Assembly: GCA_031213475.1 (NCBI GenBank)
Contig: JARUPZ010000034.1
Coordinates: forward strand, 620,001 to 684,000
Source: Nereocystis luetkeana
Lineage: Eukaryota; Sar; Phaeophyceae; Laminariales; Laminariaceae
Direction: 5' to 3'
DNA: 64,000 nucleotides
Shown in pieces: positions 21,001-31,100 of the stretch; position 1 is the stretch's first letter, and every line of letters begins with the position of its first letter. Position numbers and translations under genes: made by a program. The notes beneath the pieces are model-generated. The model saw only the letters and a program-made list of their open reading frames with translations. It was not told where the DNA came from and did no database searches.

Positions 21001-24000
21001 CTATTCTACCGCTCGCTGCCCTGGCGTATTGGTGCAGTAGTGTGAATCAAGGTAAATATACTGTAGCATATAGTGTACGTAAAATACGTGTCGTGGATAT
21101 TGAACCCACCTGCCCGTTTTCCACAGCCCTCCGAAGCACAAGTCTCGCTCATATACGGTAGGTTCTAAACCGACCTACCAGGTATATATTATCGTAGATC
21201 ACGTGCCAGTCAGCACGTCAGCGCCAGGCAGTGGCAGGGGAGCAGCACAAGAACGCACGGAACAAACCGATGAGCGATTAAAAGGGCTCCGTGTACTACT
21301 TTCAGAAAGTACAGCATTATTAGCGGTCTACTACCAGCCATCAAAGCAAAGTCAGCTGCTATTAATACTATTGTAACGCATAAGAGATGGAGGTGTTTGG
21401 TCTGCTCCCCGTCAGTTGAAGTGAACAGACAGCCCAAGTCTCTCGTCAGCGGGGTGTGGGGTACGTACGAATAGTGGTTCGGGGTCCTAGTAAGTGCGGT
21501 GAACATTGCGTGACTTATTGCCTCAGGGTACTAGCTTAGTGCGGTGAACATTGTTTGACCTTTTGGCTCGGGGTCGCAGTTTAGTGCGGTGAACATTGCT
21601 AGACCGACTGACTCTGGATCCCAATTGGGCGCGGTGAAACATTCTTGAGCGGCCTCGTTCCGATACTTAGTGCGGTTGACGCACCTGTTTTTCATCCGTG
21701 CGGGCCCGTCACGCCTCCACACCACTACGAACAGCAAGCAGCGAAGTACGTACAAGGCCGAAGTGCGCAAACCAGTAATGCAGCGCCAGAGCACCGACGG
21801 CACGACAGCAGCGTTCGGCTGGATGTAGCCCTACTTGACGAGCAGTGCAAGCGCACACTATTGCGCGTAGTCCTTCGGTTCGCGCACAAGTAGCTGTAAT
21901 ATACCACCTTGCAATCTGGAACTTCAATACTCCCGATATATCCTACGATACTTTCTGCTGTGGAGCCGCACTACTTTATGTACTCTCCGAGCATCGGGAT
22001 AGTTCGGGGTCCCACTACTGCTGCTGCTGCTGTAGTCGTGCGGTTATCGTCGTCAGGAGAGGCGCCGCACTAAAGTGGGACCTCGACACCGCGACTGCTG
22101 TACCAAGACATGCCGAAATCGCACTCTTCCCAAACGTGTCCCCTTTACTACTCGGACAAAAAGTCCCTCCTTTACTGCTTTACCCTCGCATGGCTCATCC
22201 GTCCGTTGGTTCGTTCATAGCGGTAGTTCACAGGTTCGTCCGATGGTCTCACCTTTTGATGGCCTCGAAGTTAGCAAGACACGTATCCCCTCTACATATT
22301 ATTAGTATACCTGGTGCTGTTGTGTGTTGTCTTCACATAAAACCGTTTCTTCTACCCAACTACCTCAGTACACGTGTCACCCAGTGTCCCTCCTGATTCC
22401 TTATCCGAGAGACACCAGGGTGGTTTTAAACTGTGAGTACCCGGATACTTGTTCTGTACCTGGTATAGCATTATCATGTACGCGTCTCCGGTGGCTTGGT
22501 AGGTGGTCCGCGTGCCTACTAAGATCAATTTCGTGGGTTCAAGTCTCACCGAGTGCATGCTCCTAGGGACTTTTTCTTAGTAAAAACAATGATTAGCGGA
22601 AAGCGCGAGAGCGTGAGTTAGCTGCATTCGGTGAAAATCGACGAGCAGTGGGAATGCTGAACCCACGTACCGGGGGGGGGAGAAGGGGCGACACCTGTGA
22701 CCACGGCTTGTCCAGAAGATTGCCGAGGGCAAAACCTCCTACCAGGTACGAGCTAGGCTGGAAAGTACAAGTGAAAAAAAAAAGTAACAGCATACCGTGG
22801 TACCTGGTGGCTATTAATGGAGCCAAATCGCACCTGCAGCAGTAGACCTCTACTATTGATACATAGATGCACGTATGGCTATACAGCAGTATAGTCCCGT
22901 CAGTAAGAAAGGGCCCTACAAGAACATAATAATGCTCATTTTTGGGAGAACGTTGAGAATATTGAGTCAAGAAAAACGGCTCAGTGGTTAAATCTACACT
23001 AAATCCTACCAGGTATATAATAGCCTATGCTCAAGGTTGTTTGAAGATGGCGCCCAATACGTGAGAATCTCAGGCTTGCCCAGATTAGATGTTTTTTGTT
23101 GGCGGGCCCATACTGCTGTATACGGTTGTGCGTGCGTGTGGAGCTGTACTGTATGATCAGTACACCATACCACCCGGGCGATAAGGTAACACACCCCGTG
23201 GGACGAATTCCTACGCCGAGGTTTTCCAAGCGCGGAGGGCACACACAAACAACCAATATGCTGGCTTTGGTAAGATATTTCCACAGACGCGTTGCTCGGC
23301 GTTTGCACCTTCCCGGTCGTCGAGAAAACTACTGAAGAAATTCGTCCGAGGAGGTTCGTTGTCTCACCACCCGTGTGATAGTACTGTTATACGGTACGAG
23401 GTATGTGTGCAGTACATACCGGCACCATCTAGGTTTGCTAAAGGAGCGGCAGCATCGAGTACTCGGACAGCTCTAGACCTACTACTTGAAGACTGCAGGC
23501 ACTCACGACCAGGTACATAATAGAGATAAGTCAACGGGTAGCTGTTTGATGAGGTATATCCAAGCTCTGCTCTGCCTATTTTTTGTGGGCCCGTGACACC
23601 ACACCCAACACGTTGCTGTTTTCGAGCATCTCTGGAGATACTATTAATATGTGGCATACCTGTTAGAGAGTTTTGCCCCTATCAAGACTACACAAATACA
23701 AGTTTTATCCCATGTAGAACCTGGTGATGCTTTTGAAGAGATAAGGTATTTCTTTATTCTGAATCCGGGGAGACGAAATGGGAGCCGAAATGGGATCAAC
23801 ATGGTCGATTTGCTACTTATTTATTTATTTGCTCCTGCACCACTTATTCTATACGAGGGTAGCTGGTACTACTCCCTGTGAAAACGGGTTGAGGATTTTG
23901 AGGGCGAACATGCAGTAAGCAATCTCATCATGATGTAGGGGTACCTTTTTTGTAGAGATACATTTTGATCACCTCGATGCAGGCTTTAGCTGCGGCAAGT

Positions 24001-24035
24001 CCACTGGACCCACCCCCGACGATAGCGACCTTCAT
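15046..24035 (-). CDS. flavin-containing monooxygenase (FMO-like), nine exons
   Basis: Exons on the minus strand: 24035-23973, 21174-21110, 19955-19852, 19075-18698, 18199-17622, 17439-17347, 16842-16637, 16233-16116 and 15543-15046. All junctions are GT-AG, the phases match, and the product is 700 residues. The family oxygenates N- or S-containing small molecules using FAD, NADPH and O2. Seen here: the FAD fingerprint GGGSSG (7-12), YERD...GGLW (29-39), MKTNLSK (51-57), an FMO-signature-like HSGAYRDPEQF (174-184), the NADPH-site VGCAFSG (192-198) and CCTGLRP (433-439). Residues 224-325 are a Ser/Thr/Gly-rich insertion where relatives have a short loop, and the acidic last exon (165 residues) is a long C-terminal extension. 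No signal peptide or membrane anchor is visible. The start is the first ATG, four codons ahead of the FAD-binding strand. The substrate is unknown. Confidence 0.9.
16404..16518. mobile_element. MITE-B copy in intron 7 of the monooxygenase gene
   Basis: Inverted ends TTACGGGGGACCATA/TATGGTCCCCCGTAA (one mismatch here), flanked by TA on both sides, with an A/T-rich centre containing AATATT. No coding capacity. TA duplication and size point to a Tc1/mariner-type non-autonomous element. Confidence 0.85.
22483..22790 (+). mobile_element. tRNA-derived SINE, full-length copy S3
   Basis: Has the same tRNA-like head (GGTGGCTTGGTAGGTGG, GTGGGTTCAAGTCTCACC) and body as S1 and ends in a 10-nt poly(A). 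It lies in intron 1 of the monooxygenase gene, antisense to it. Compared with S1 and S2 it carries one extra TACCAGGTA in place of TA at 22740-22748. Confidence 0.88.
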
Positions 24036-24129
24036 GCTTGCTCCCGCGGGTCTTGTGCCTGACCTGATGGTGTCAGCGTCTTAGGTCTGTTGCATATTTC
24101 CCCTAGCCCCCGGCCAATAATGCTCGTAA

Positions 24130-24360
24130 TGAGGGATAAAACTCCTGTCTGCGTTGTCGGTGGTCGGCAACAATGGGAATGACTTACATTCCCATTCCCA
24201 TTGGTGGTCGGCAATGGGAAATGGGAAAATGACTCATTCCCATTGGTGGTCAGGGCGGGTGGCGGGTGAGACCAACGGGAATGTATGTCATGCCCATTGG
24301 GTGAGACATGGATGTCGTTCCCATTGATCGGAATGCCTCTATGAATAGTCATTTCCATTA
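24130..24360. repeat. palindromic CCCATT/AATGGG cluster upstream of the monooxygenase
   Basis: AATGGGAATGACTTACATTC, CCCATTGGTGGTCGGCAATG and related blocks repeat in both orientations and could form several hairpins. The cluster lies 100-330 bp upstream of the monooxygenase start codon and therefore in its likely 5' UTR or promoter. No specific factor site was recognised. Confidence 0.6.
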
Positions 24361-24834
24361 CCAGGTACCTGGTACCTGGTAGGTGATAACGATATAATAC
24401 CAGGTACGTAGCACGTGGCACTTTCACCCCTTGACAACATGCATTGACTGACCCCAAACTAATACCTGGTAGGTTTTAGTGTCGAACAACCCGCCCTGTG
24501 CACCCTTGACAGCGCACGTTTTGCCTAGCTTGACATGAGTCCCGATATATTGGATGAGAATCGATGATGATGATGACGACATACCCAAGGTAGGATTTAG
24601 GTACACACAACAGACAGCAGCAGCAGACCTTGGCAGTACTCTGTAATGAATATTGGCCGTAGGCGTTGACATGGGGTGAAAGCATAACCAATGGCAATGA
24701 CGTCGTTGCCATTGACCACAGCAGGTACAGCAGTACGTCGCAGTACGTCTGCCGACTACCACTGCTGTAATACAACAACAGCTGCATATATAGCGTCCCT
24801 GCGTCCCTGTTTTGATACGCCGCAATTCTCCTGA

Positions 24835-24837
<3 letters not shown>

Positions 24838-24875
<38 letters not shown>

Positions 24876-25199
24876 CCATCCCATTCATTATCTTCGCACA
24901 TCTTCTTCTCTCTCTCCTTCCAACTCGTAACTCAGATCCGGGGTCACATAGCAGGCTCTTCTCCCCCCTTCCCGCTACGGTACGTGCCTTCATTTTTATC
25001 GCGAGAAGATTTCAGCCTTTTCTTCCCTCGTCGACTCGCATCGAATTGTGCCTACCCACGCTGCAAGGCGCTCTCAACAATTGAATCCCTTTTTTTATTT
25101 TTGCAAATAAAGTCAAAGTCCGACCCTCCTAGGGCTCGAACCCAGGACTCAAACAAGTAGAATTCGAGGTTAACCACTTGAACCACCGGGGCGACCGGC
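24838..25199 (-). mobile_element. tRNA-derived SINE, copy S4, with long poly(A)
   Basis: Read on the minus strand from 25199: a tRNA-like head (GGTGGTTCAAGTGGTTAAC as A box, CCTGGGTTCGAGCCCTAGG as T-arm), then a body with CGATGCGAGTCGACGAGG and GGCACGTACCG followed by GGGGGGAGAAG. These align with the S1/S3 body. A run of about 37 A follows. The head differs from that of S1/S3, so this is a second subfamily. The long uninterrupted tail suggests recent insertion. The head does not fold into an acceptable tRNA, so it is not listed as a tRNA gene. Confidence 0.75.
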
Positions 25200-26050
25200 T
25201 ACTGCAGAGCATTAATTATTACATTATTACATACATAGCTTACCACAAAATTTGGAAATTCAGTAAAAATGGGATATAGACGAGACATATTACGCAGCTT
25301 GCAAAGTGGAGTATCAACTATGCAATCAGTCGAACTCACAGCTGACGTATTTCATCATTTCATAAAAAAATACTGGTTGGTACACGTCGTACCAGGTACA
25401 GCAGTTTATTTCAGCGTGTTTGCCAAAATAAGGTATACCTGGCCACTTTTAAGCCAAAATCAGTTACATGCTTGGCCAGGCTGACATCGTAACTGATTTT
25501 GGCTCGAAAAGACCAAGCAAGGTACCTGGTATGTCGTATACTCTGTTTAGCTTTCAACTGATTTTGGCCAACTTTGAACCAATCAGAGAGGCCATACGTA
25601 CACTCTTTTTCTCTCCGTATTATGCGTCTGCCCTCCCTCGGCGGCTGATTTCACGGTCCCTCGGTTGAAATTATTCTGTATTAGCGCACGAGTATAAAAA
25701 ATCTGTACTCGTACGTTGTACAAAGGACGTATTTACATGTATGTATATGCATACATCATGCGTGCGCTGGTTTCACTTTTCTTCCTTGAGGTGTGCGACG
25801 TGCTTCAGTTGTTGTGATGTGTACGAGTACTGCTGTGTTGTTTTCTAAGGTCACAGCGGTCTATACAGCACCATGGTATTTGTGTGCACCACCCCGCATC
25901 GAGGTGGTCTCAAGGTTTGGTACGACAAGATAATTTCGTGCCGAGCAGGCGGTTCCGCGAGGACGGTCCAGAAGTTTTAAAGCTGTTAACGGGGGGGGGC
26001 GCCCGAATAAATACTCTTCTGGGCGCCTCCGCCGTGGCAAAACAAACGAG
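25200..26050. other. intergenic, no gene recognised
   Basis: Contains two TACCWGGTA motifs (25390, 25523) and repeated CCAAAATCAGTT / AACTGATTTTGGC words in both orientations at 25455-25570, which could form a long stem. No coding signal was seen. Confidence 0.4.
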
Positions 26051-26055
26051 GCCTA

Positions 26056-26160
26056 TTACGGGGGACCATAGTTAATAGGACCAAATATTGTGAGTAAAAA
26101 TGCTTGAATATATAGGTTTTTATGTATACCACAGGTCCTGTTAACTATGGTCCCCCGTAA
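26056..26160. mobile_element. MITE-B copy
   Basis: Perfect TTACGGGGGACCATAGTTAA / TTAACTATGGTCCCCCGTAA ends with TA duplications; 105 bp. It is among the best-preserved copies and serves as a reference for the unoccupied CCATAGT site that carries the TACCAGGTA insertion in the copy at 58518. Confidence 0.9.
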
Positions 26161-26659
26161 TAGTAATAGTGACTCTCTGCAGGTCCAAGTGGAGCCCGTG
26201 GTATCTATACACCCTAAAGAAAATAAAACGATTTATATTTTGCAGGCCATGTGGCACGCTTCTTCTTTTACCCAACTTTCATGGACAGAACACCACTTAC
26301 TTGTGGCCCGCGTTTTTTACTTGGTTATAGTATGTACCTGAGTTTGGCTCAAACGGATCAGGTATATACAACTGATTTTTGGTATTTGCCCTTTACTTTA
26401 CTACTTATTGACTCTACAAGTAAGTAATAGCGAACAACCTCTCAGTAAAAAGGCAAATGTATCGTCAAATAGCTAGGAGGCCTTCCCGCCGGCCTTGGTC
26501 CAGCTACGGTCCACCCTACCCGTTGGGGCGTTGGTCCTCAGACTAAGCCCTTCCTTGTTGTCTGTTTTCGCTAATTTCTACCCGGTACGTATTATACAGC
26601 TTACTTAGGGTTTCCATCATTTTTCGCCGCGGAAAAGTTTTTTAGATGCTGGTTTCAGC

Positions 26660-26935
26660 AAAAATTATTCTAATATTTATTGGAATAATTATTGTGTGAG
26701 CACTAGGTTTCGAGTGTTGTTTATGAATTGGAATAATTAATTGTCTAATAAACAATTGGTTGCGGAGACTGATAATTAATTGGAATTATTCTGCAAATAA
26801 AATTGATTTCGGGTGCCGGCCCAATAATAATTGGAATTGTCCAGACAATTGTCTATTGATTTCGGGTGTCGTCCACTACTATATGATAACTGAAAAAATG
26901 TTCAACTGACTTCGGGAGCTGTCTATTATAGAACT
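26660..26935. repeat. GATTTCGGGTGCCG / AATTGGAATTGTCC minisatellite, left cluster
   Basis: Four to five diverged units of about 55 bp combining AATTGGAATT(A/G)T, AACAATTG and TTTCGGG(T/A)GC. The same unit recurs in the same orientation at 28190-28345, about 1.3 kb away. Confidence 0.7.
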
Positions 26936-28189
26936 ACATACTTAGATCACAACCCCTGAGCGTGCTCGGTTGGTGCATCCCTGGCCTCTCAGAGCTCCCA
27001 CTTCCAAACCGCCTCCTTTCATTACTTGCCGGACCTTTCCAGCAGTTCTTTGTTTTCTCGGTCATTTCTTCCTTTTTTCTTCTTTCGTTTGGTGTGCGTG
27101 CGTGTTCTCCGAGCACGGCATCGCGGGAGGACCCGGCACCGTCGCGGGTGTCAGCGGGTGCTGGCGGGTAGAGGGGGGGTTGCAAGGAGCGCGGTCGCCG
27201 CTTTCGTGCCTAGGCGTCGCGTGTGCCTCGAGACACGAGGGATGCATGAACGGGCTTTGTCTGGCTTCGATTTATGATTGTTGATAGAGTATGTACGAGT
27301 TTATAAAGGTCGTTCGGGAGGGCAAGATAATATTCAAGCGGTGCTTATTTTTGCGACCACGCTGAAGTTGAAAGAGGGAGGTGTGCAGTTTGAACACCAA
27401 CGCTATCGAGCTGGCGAACGACGGCCACGGTGAGCACCGGGCTTCACGCGGGGCGGGCGACGGGGCTGATTGTGGCAGAGAGTGATAAAAGCTTTACCCG
27501 GACCGAATCATAAGCGAGGTGGTCGCGAGAGGGGCGGGCGGCGTACGAGGCTGAGAGAGGCTGAGAGAGAAGCTCTTCTGTGCGATTTTTTTTTTCTTCT
27601 TTTCGACCGGGTGTAAGGTGTTCCAATCAGGCAGAAAAACATTATACGAGAGGGGACGGGGATTTTTTTTCCTTTCCGAGTTTTCGGTTTCATTTTCATT
27701 GTTTTTGCTGCTGTGCCGTGCTTGCTGTGCTTTCGCTTTCTTCGTACATACAGTACAGACATAGAGCATATCGAAAGAAGAAAATAAGTACAGACAGTAG
27801 TACCCTACCTGGGGTGTATGTACGTACGTACGACATCCGCGACGCGAAGCGTATATGTGGCATCCAAGCTGACGTCGGAGCTGTTTTTTCCTGAAGCATG
27901 GCGGCGGGGCTCTTGGCATTATCAAGTCGCCGGTTTGCAACTACGACCCTTGAAAACACTAAACTCAATCGTGGACCTCTGTTCGCTTCGCATAATAATT
28001 TGATGTACTTTTTTCCTTCCTGAGCGAGCGTAGCGGGCGGCGTAGGCCGCCCGCGGAGCGAAGCGCCTTGTAATTATTATTAGGCTTGCCATCCGACAAT
28101 GTGCAGCATGAGCTTTCACGTTGATCAATCAAAACATCCCTGAAAGAAGAAATTTCCGTACTCGAAGGAAACCTATACATCCAGTCTAT
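26936..28189. other. stretch between two clusters of the same minisatellite
   Basis: No convincing gene. Pyrimidine-rich on the plus strand near 27050-27090 and A/T-rich near 27570-27800. It holds a GC-rich perfect hairpin at 28032-28053. Being bracketed by the same short repeat on both sides, it may be the interior of an unrecognised element. Confidence 0.35.
28032..28053. other. GC-rich perfect hairpin
   Basis: GCGGGCGGC, a GTAG loop and GCCGCCCGC form a nine-pair stem in an otherwise A/T-rich context, flanked by GAGCGAGCGTA and GGAGCGAAGCGCC. Function unknown; it may mark the end of a small element. Confidence 0.55.
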
Positions 28190-28345
28190 CTACGTTCTGA
28201 TTTCGGATGCTGCATATTAAATGGAATTGTCCAAACAATTGATTTCGGGAGCTGTGAATTAAATGGAATTGTTCAAACGGACTTCGGCGATTGGAAGGTA
28301 GTTGGAATTGTCGGCACAATTCATTTCAGATGCCGTGAACGAAAC
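28190..28345. repeat. GATTTCGGGTGCCG / AATTGGAATTGTCC minisatellite, right cluster
   Basis: About three units, same orientation and consensus as 26660-26935 (ATGGAATTGTCCAAACAATT, TTTCGGGAGCTGTGAATTAA). Confidence 0.7.
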
Positions 28346-29269
28346 CAATTGCTCGATAAATGTCATGGCCGTGGACCTATTTATAGTATTATTACTAGGG
28401 AATAAAAGGCCCTCCCGCCCCCACGGCGGTCGGGCCAGATTCCTGTAGATGATATACGAGCTATAATAGGTGAGCCAATACGTACATAGGATGGATATTA
28501 ATTGTGGTCCCGTGCTTTAAATTGGTGAAAACCACTTGGTAAGTCACTTCATGTAGGAGCTCAATAAGCGTTAAAATGATGAATTGTGGAACATTTATTT
28601 GATGTGCTTGCTCCCTCTCTGGAATCTCACACTGCAACTTTATTAGTCGTTGGTTGCAGCAGTACGACGCAATATAATCTGCGGGTAAAACTATAAACGC
28701 ATAGCAGAGGGACCACACTCGGAGTATCGACTGTTTCCGTATCCAGCAAATTTCGTAGTCTGAATGCTGAGACTATTAGGGTGCTTGCGGCCTCAACATT
28801 GCGAGTGACTGGGAGTGTGTGAGCAGTACTCAACTTCAAACCTCGAAACACTGCCTGAATGTTGCGAGTAAGTGCGAGTGAGAGTAGTGCTAAAAATCCA
28901 AATGCCACGGGTGCAAGGAGTGCCCGCAGGGTCGGACGCCGAAATATCCGAATGAACGGTTGTCAATATTATCACCTTAACCGAGAGGGTGAGGTGTGTT
29001 AAATCGAGGTGTCAGAGCAGAGGTCAGACGACCGTGCTGGTAGGATAATGAAATGAAAACGATGTCTAACTTACTTCATTACAAACACGAGGATGATGTA
29101 GACGGCAGTAACAGTGGTACAACGCAAAATGTAAATGCCGTACGAGACGTATCTGCACGAAGAACAGCTGTAATTATGGTGATCATCGATAGAAGAATGT
29201 GCCAGATTGGGTCGTCCTGAGCAAAGGCCAGACGATGCTCGTAAGATATCAATATGAGAAGGTGCAGAT

Positions 29270-29960
29270 AGATGCTCCGAGTACCTTGGAGTAAAGTAAC
29301 GAGTATCGGAGATAAAGTACTTCAGGTACTTCGTGGACTCGGAGTATTTCAGGACTCGATACTCCGGGATACTGCTCGTACTCGGAGTATTTCGGGTATG
29401 ATCACTCTCAATACTGTGCTTGTACTCGGAGTATTTTGGGGTTCGATAGTCTGAAATACTGCTGTACTCCGAGTATTTTGGGGTTCAGTACTCTGGAATA
29501 CTCGTTGTACTTGAAGTATCTGGGGATCTTGTACTGCTCCTACTTTAAGGACTCGGAGTACTTGGGCATTTCGTACTGCAAAACCTTTAATACTCGGAGT
29601 ATTTCAGGGTTTCATATTCCGACGTACGAGTAATACCCGGAGTATTTCAGGGTTTTATACTCCAAGGTACTCCAGGTTAGAGTATTACAGGGAGTATTTT
29701 ACTCGGACGAAGTATTCCTGGGTTCAATACTCGCGATACTCGGAGTACCCCGAGTAATGTAGATGTTTGGACTCCGGGTACTGCTTGTACTCGAGTATAA
29801 GTACTGCTCATACTCCCAGTATTCGGAGGTTTGGCCCTTCAGTACTGCTCATACTCCAAGTACTCCGAGTATTTAGGCCACAATTAAAACTCGGAGTACT
29901 CGGAATACGAAAATTACTCGATACTCCGAGTATACTAAGGCTACCGAGTACAATACCGAG
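29270..29960. repeat. TACTCGGAGTA palindrome field
   Basis: More than a dozen copies of CTCGGAGTA / TACTCCGAG at irregular spacing of roughly 20-60 bp, often as the full palindrome TACTCGGAGTA, with GGGGTTC and TTTCAGG between them. Not a perfect tandem array. It leads into the 315-bp duplication on its right. Confidence 0.8.
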
Positions 29961-30490
29961 AAATCGAACGCTTTCTAGCCGCGAGCAATGTCGGTACAAC
30001 CCCCAAAAGCCGTCAAACCGGCTGCTGCACATACATGTGGTACAGGGCGAGTTTTGACGTCGTGAAAAGCTGTTTTGGATCATCGTGATTCTTACTGATA
30101 TTAAAGTAGTAGTGGTGCTCGAGCAGGGTGCCAACAACAGCATCATACGATGGCGAAACAACAGAAGGAGGAGCAGCAGTATAGGCAACACCAGTACTCT
30201 AATACTCGGAGTACTCGGAGTATGAAAATTACTCGATACTCCGAGTATACTCGGAGCATCGAGTATAATACCGAGAAATCGAACGCTTTCGAGCCGCGAG
30301 CAATATCGGTACAACCCCCAAAAGCCGTCAAACCGGCTGCTGCACAGGTGATATAGGGCGAGTTTGACGTCGTCAAAAGCTGTTTTGGATCATCGCGATT
30401 CTTGCTGATATTAAAGCAGTAGTGGAGCTCGAGCAGGGTGCCAACAACAGCATCATACGATGGCGAAACAACAGAAGGAGGAGCAGCAGC
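29890..30490. repeat. 315-bp direct duplication, two copies
   Basis: The segment from CTCGGAGTACTCGG (29890) through ACAGAAGGAGGAGCAGCAG recurs from 30205. Shared landmarks are GAGAAATCGAACGCTTTC, CCAAAAGCCGTCAAACCGGC and GCCAACAACAGCATCATACG. Scattered substitutions show it is not brand new. Each unit carries the start ATGGCGAAACAACAG, but the frames do not agree between copies, so coding is not claimed. Confidence 0.85.
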
Positions 30491-30989
30491 AGCGTCAAGC
30501 CGAGTGGTAAAATTCGACGGGGATCAAACGAAGCCGGCACGAGCCAACGTGAACCGACGGAGGATGATAAACGAACCACGCATACGCGTCATACATCCGC
30601 TCCTTCCTGCTAGGACAGCCAACGTCTTTCGCACCGAGTAGGCCGTTTGTGTTGTCTCACCATAGGTGCGGCAGGCAGGCTTCTTCCTTCCGCTGCTGTA
30701 TACAGTTGAGTTGTCTTTGCTCGGGGCAAGGTCTTCGCGCCCAAACTCATCATCATCGCCACAGGTTACCATCAACGCGGTGTAGCGAGCGTCGCTCCTC
30801 ATCCTCTCTAGACGGGAGGTGACGTCGGTTGGTTAAATATTAAAAATTGCAGCGGGTTTTCGATGCGTAACGTCAAAGTACGATCTCGACCAACAACGCG
30901 GCGGGACAAACAGATACCTTCTCGTGTCAAGCGTGCATGATTGTGAGTGAGTGTACAGCAGTGTGCTGCGGTAGAAGGAGATAGAGAGG

Positions 30990-31100
30990 ATGATTTGGAA
31001 ACTGGGTGTTGTTGCAGAGCTTATAGAGGAAGGTACTGCTTTGCTGTCTGCAGTAGTCCTCAGCGCGGCGTATGTAGTGTACAAAAGACGACAGAGATGA
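30990..31100 (+). CDS. possible small membrane protein, 36 residues
   Basis: An ATG-initiated frame: MIWKLGVVAELIEEG, a hydrophobic segment (ALLSAVVLSAAYVVY) and a basic end (KRRQR, then TGA). The acidic-hydrophobic-basic arrangement is that of a single-pass membrane peptide. A candidate splice acceptor (TTGTTGCAG) falls inside it, so it might instead be the end of a longer spliced gene. Length alone cannot exclude chance. Confidence 0.2.
   Translation: MIWKLGVVAELIEEGTALLSAVVLSAAYVVYKRRQR

Noticed and set aside
25118-25197. tRNA gene on the minus strand
   Set aside because: A-box, B-box and T-arm are present, but the acceptor stem does not pair and the anticodon arm has the wrong length. 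The following body matches other SINEs, so it is a SINE head.
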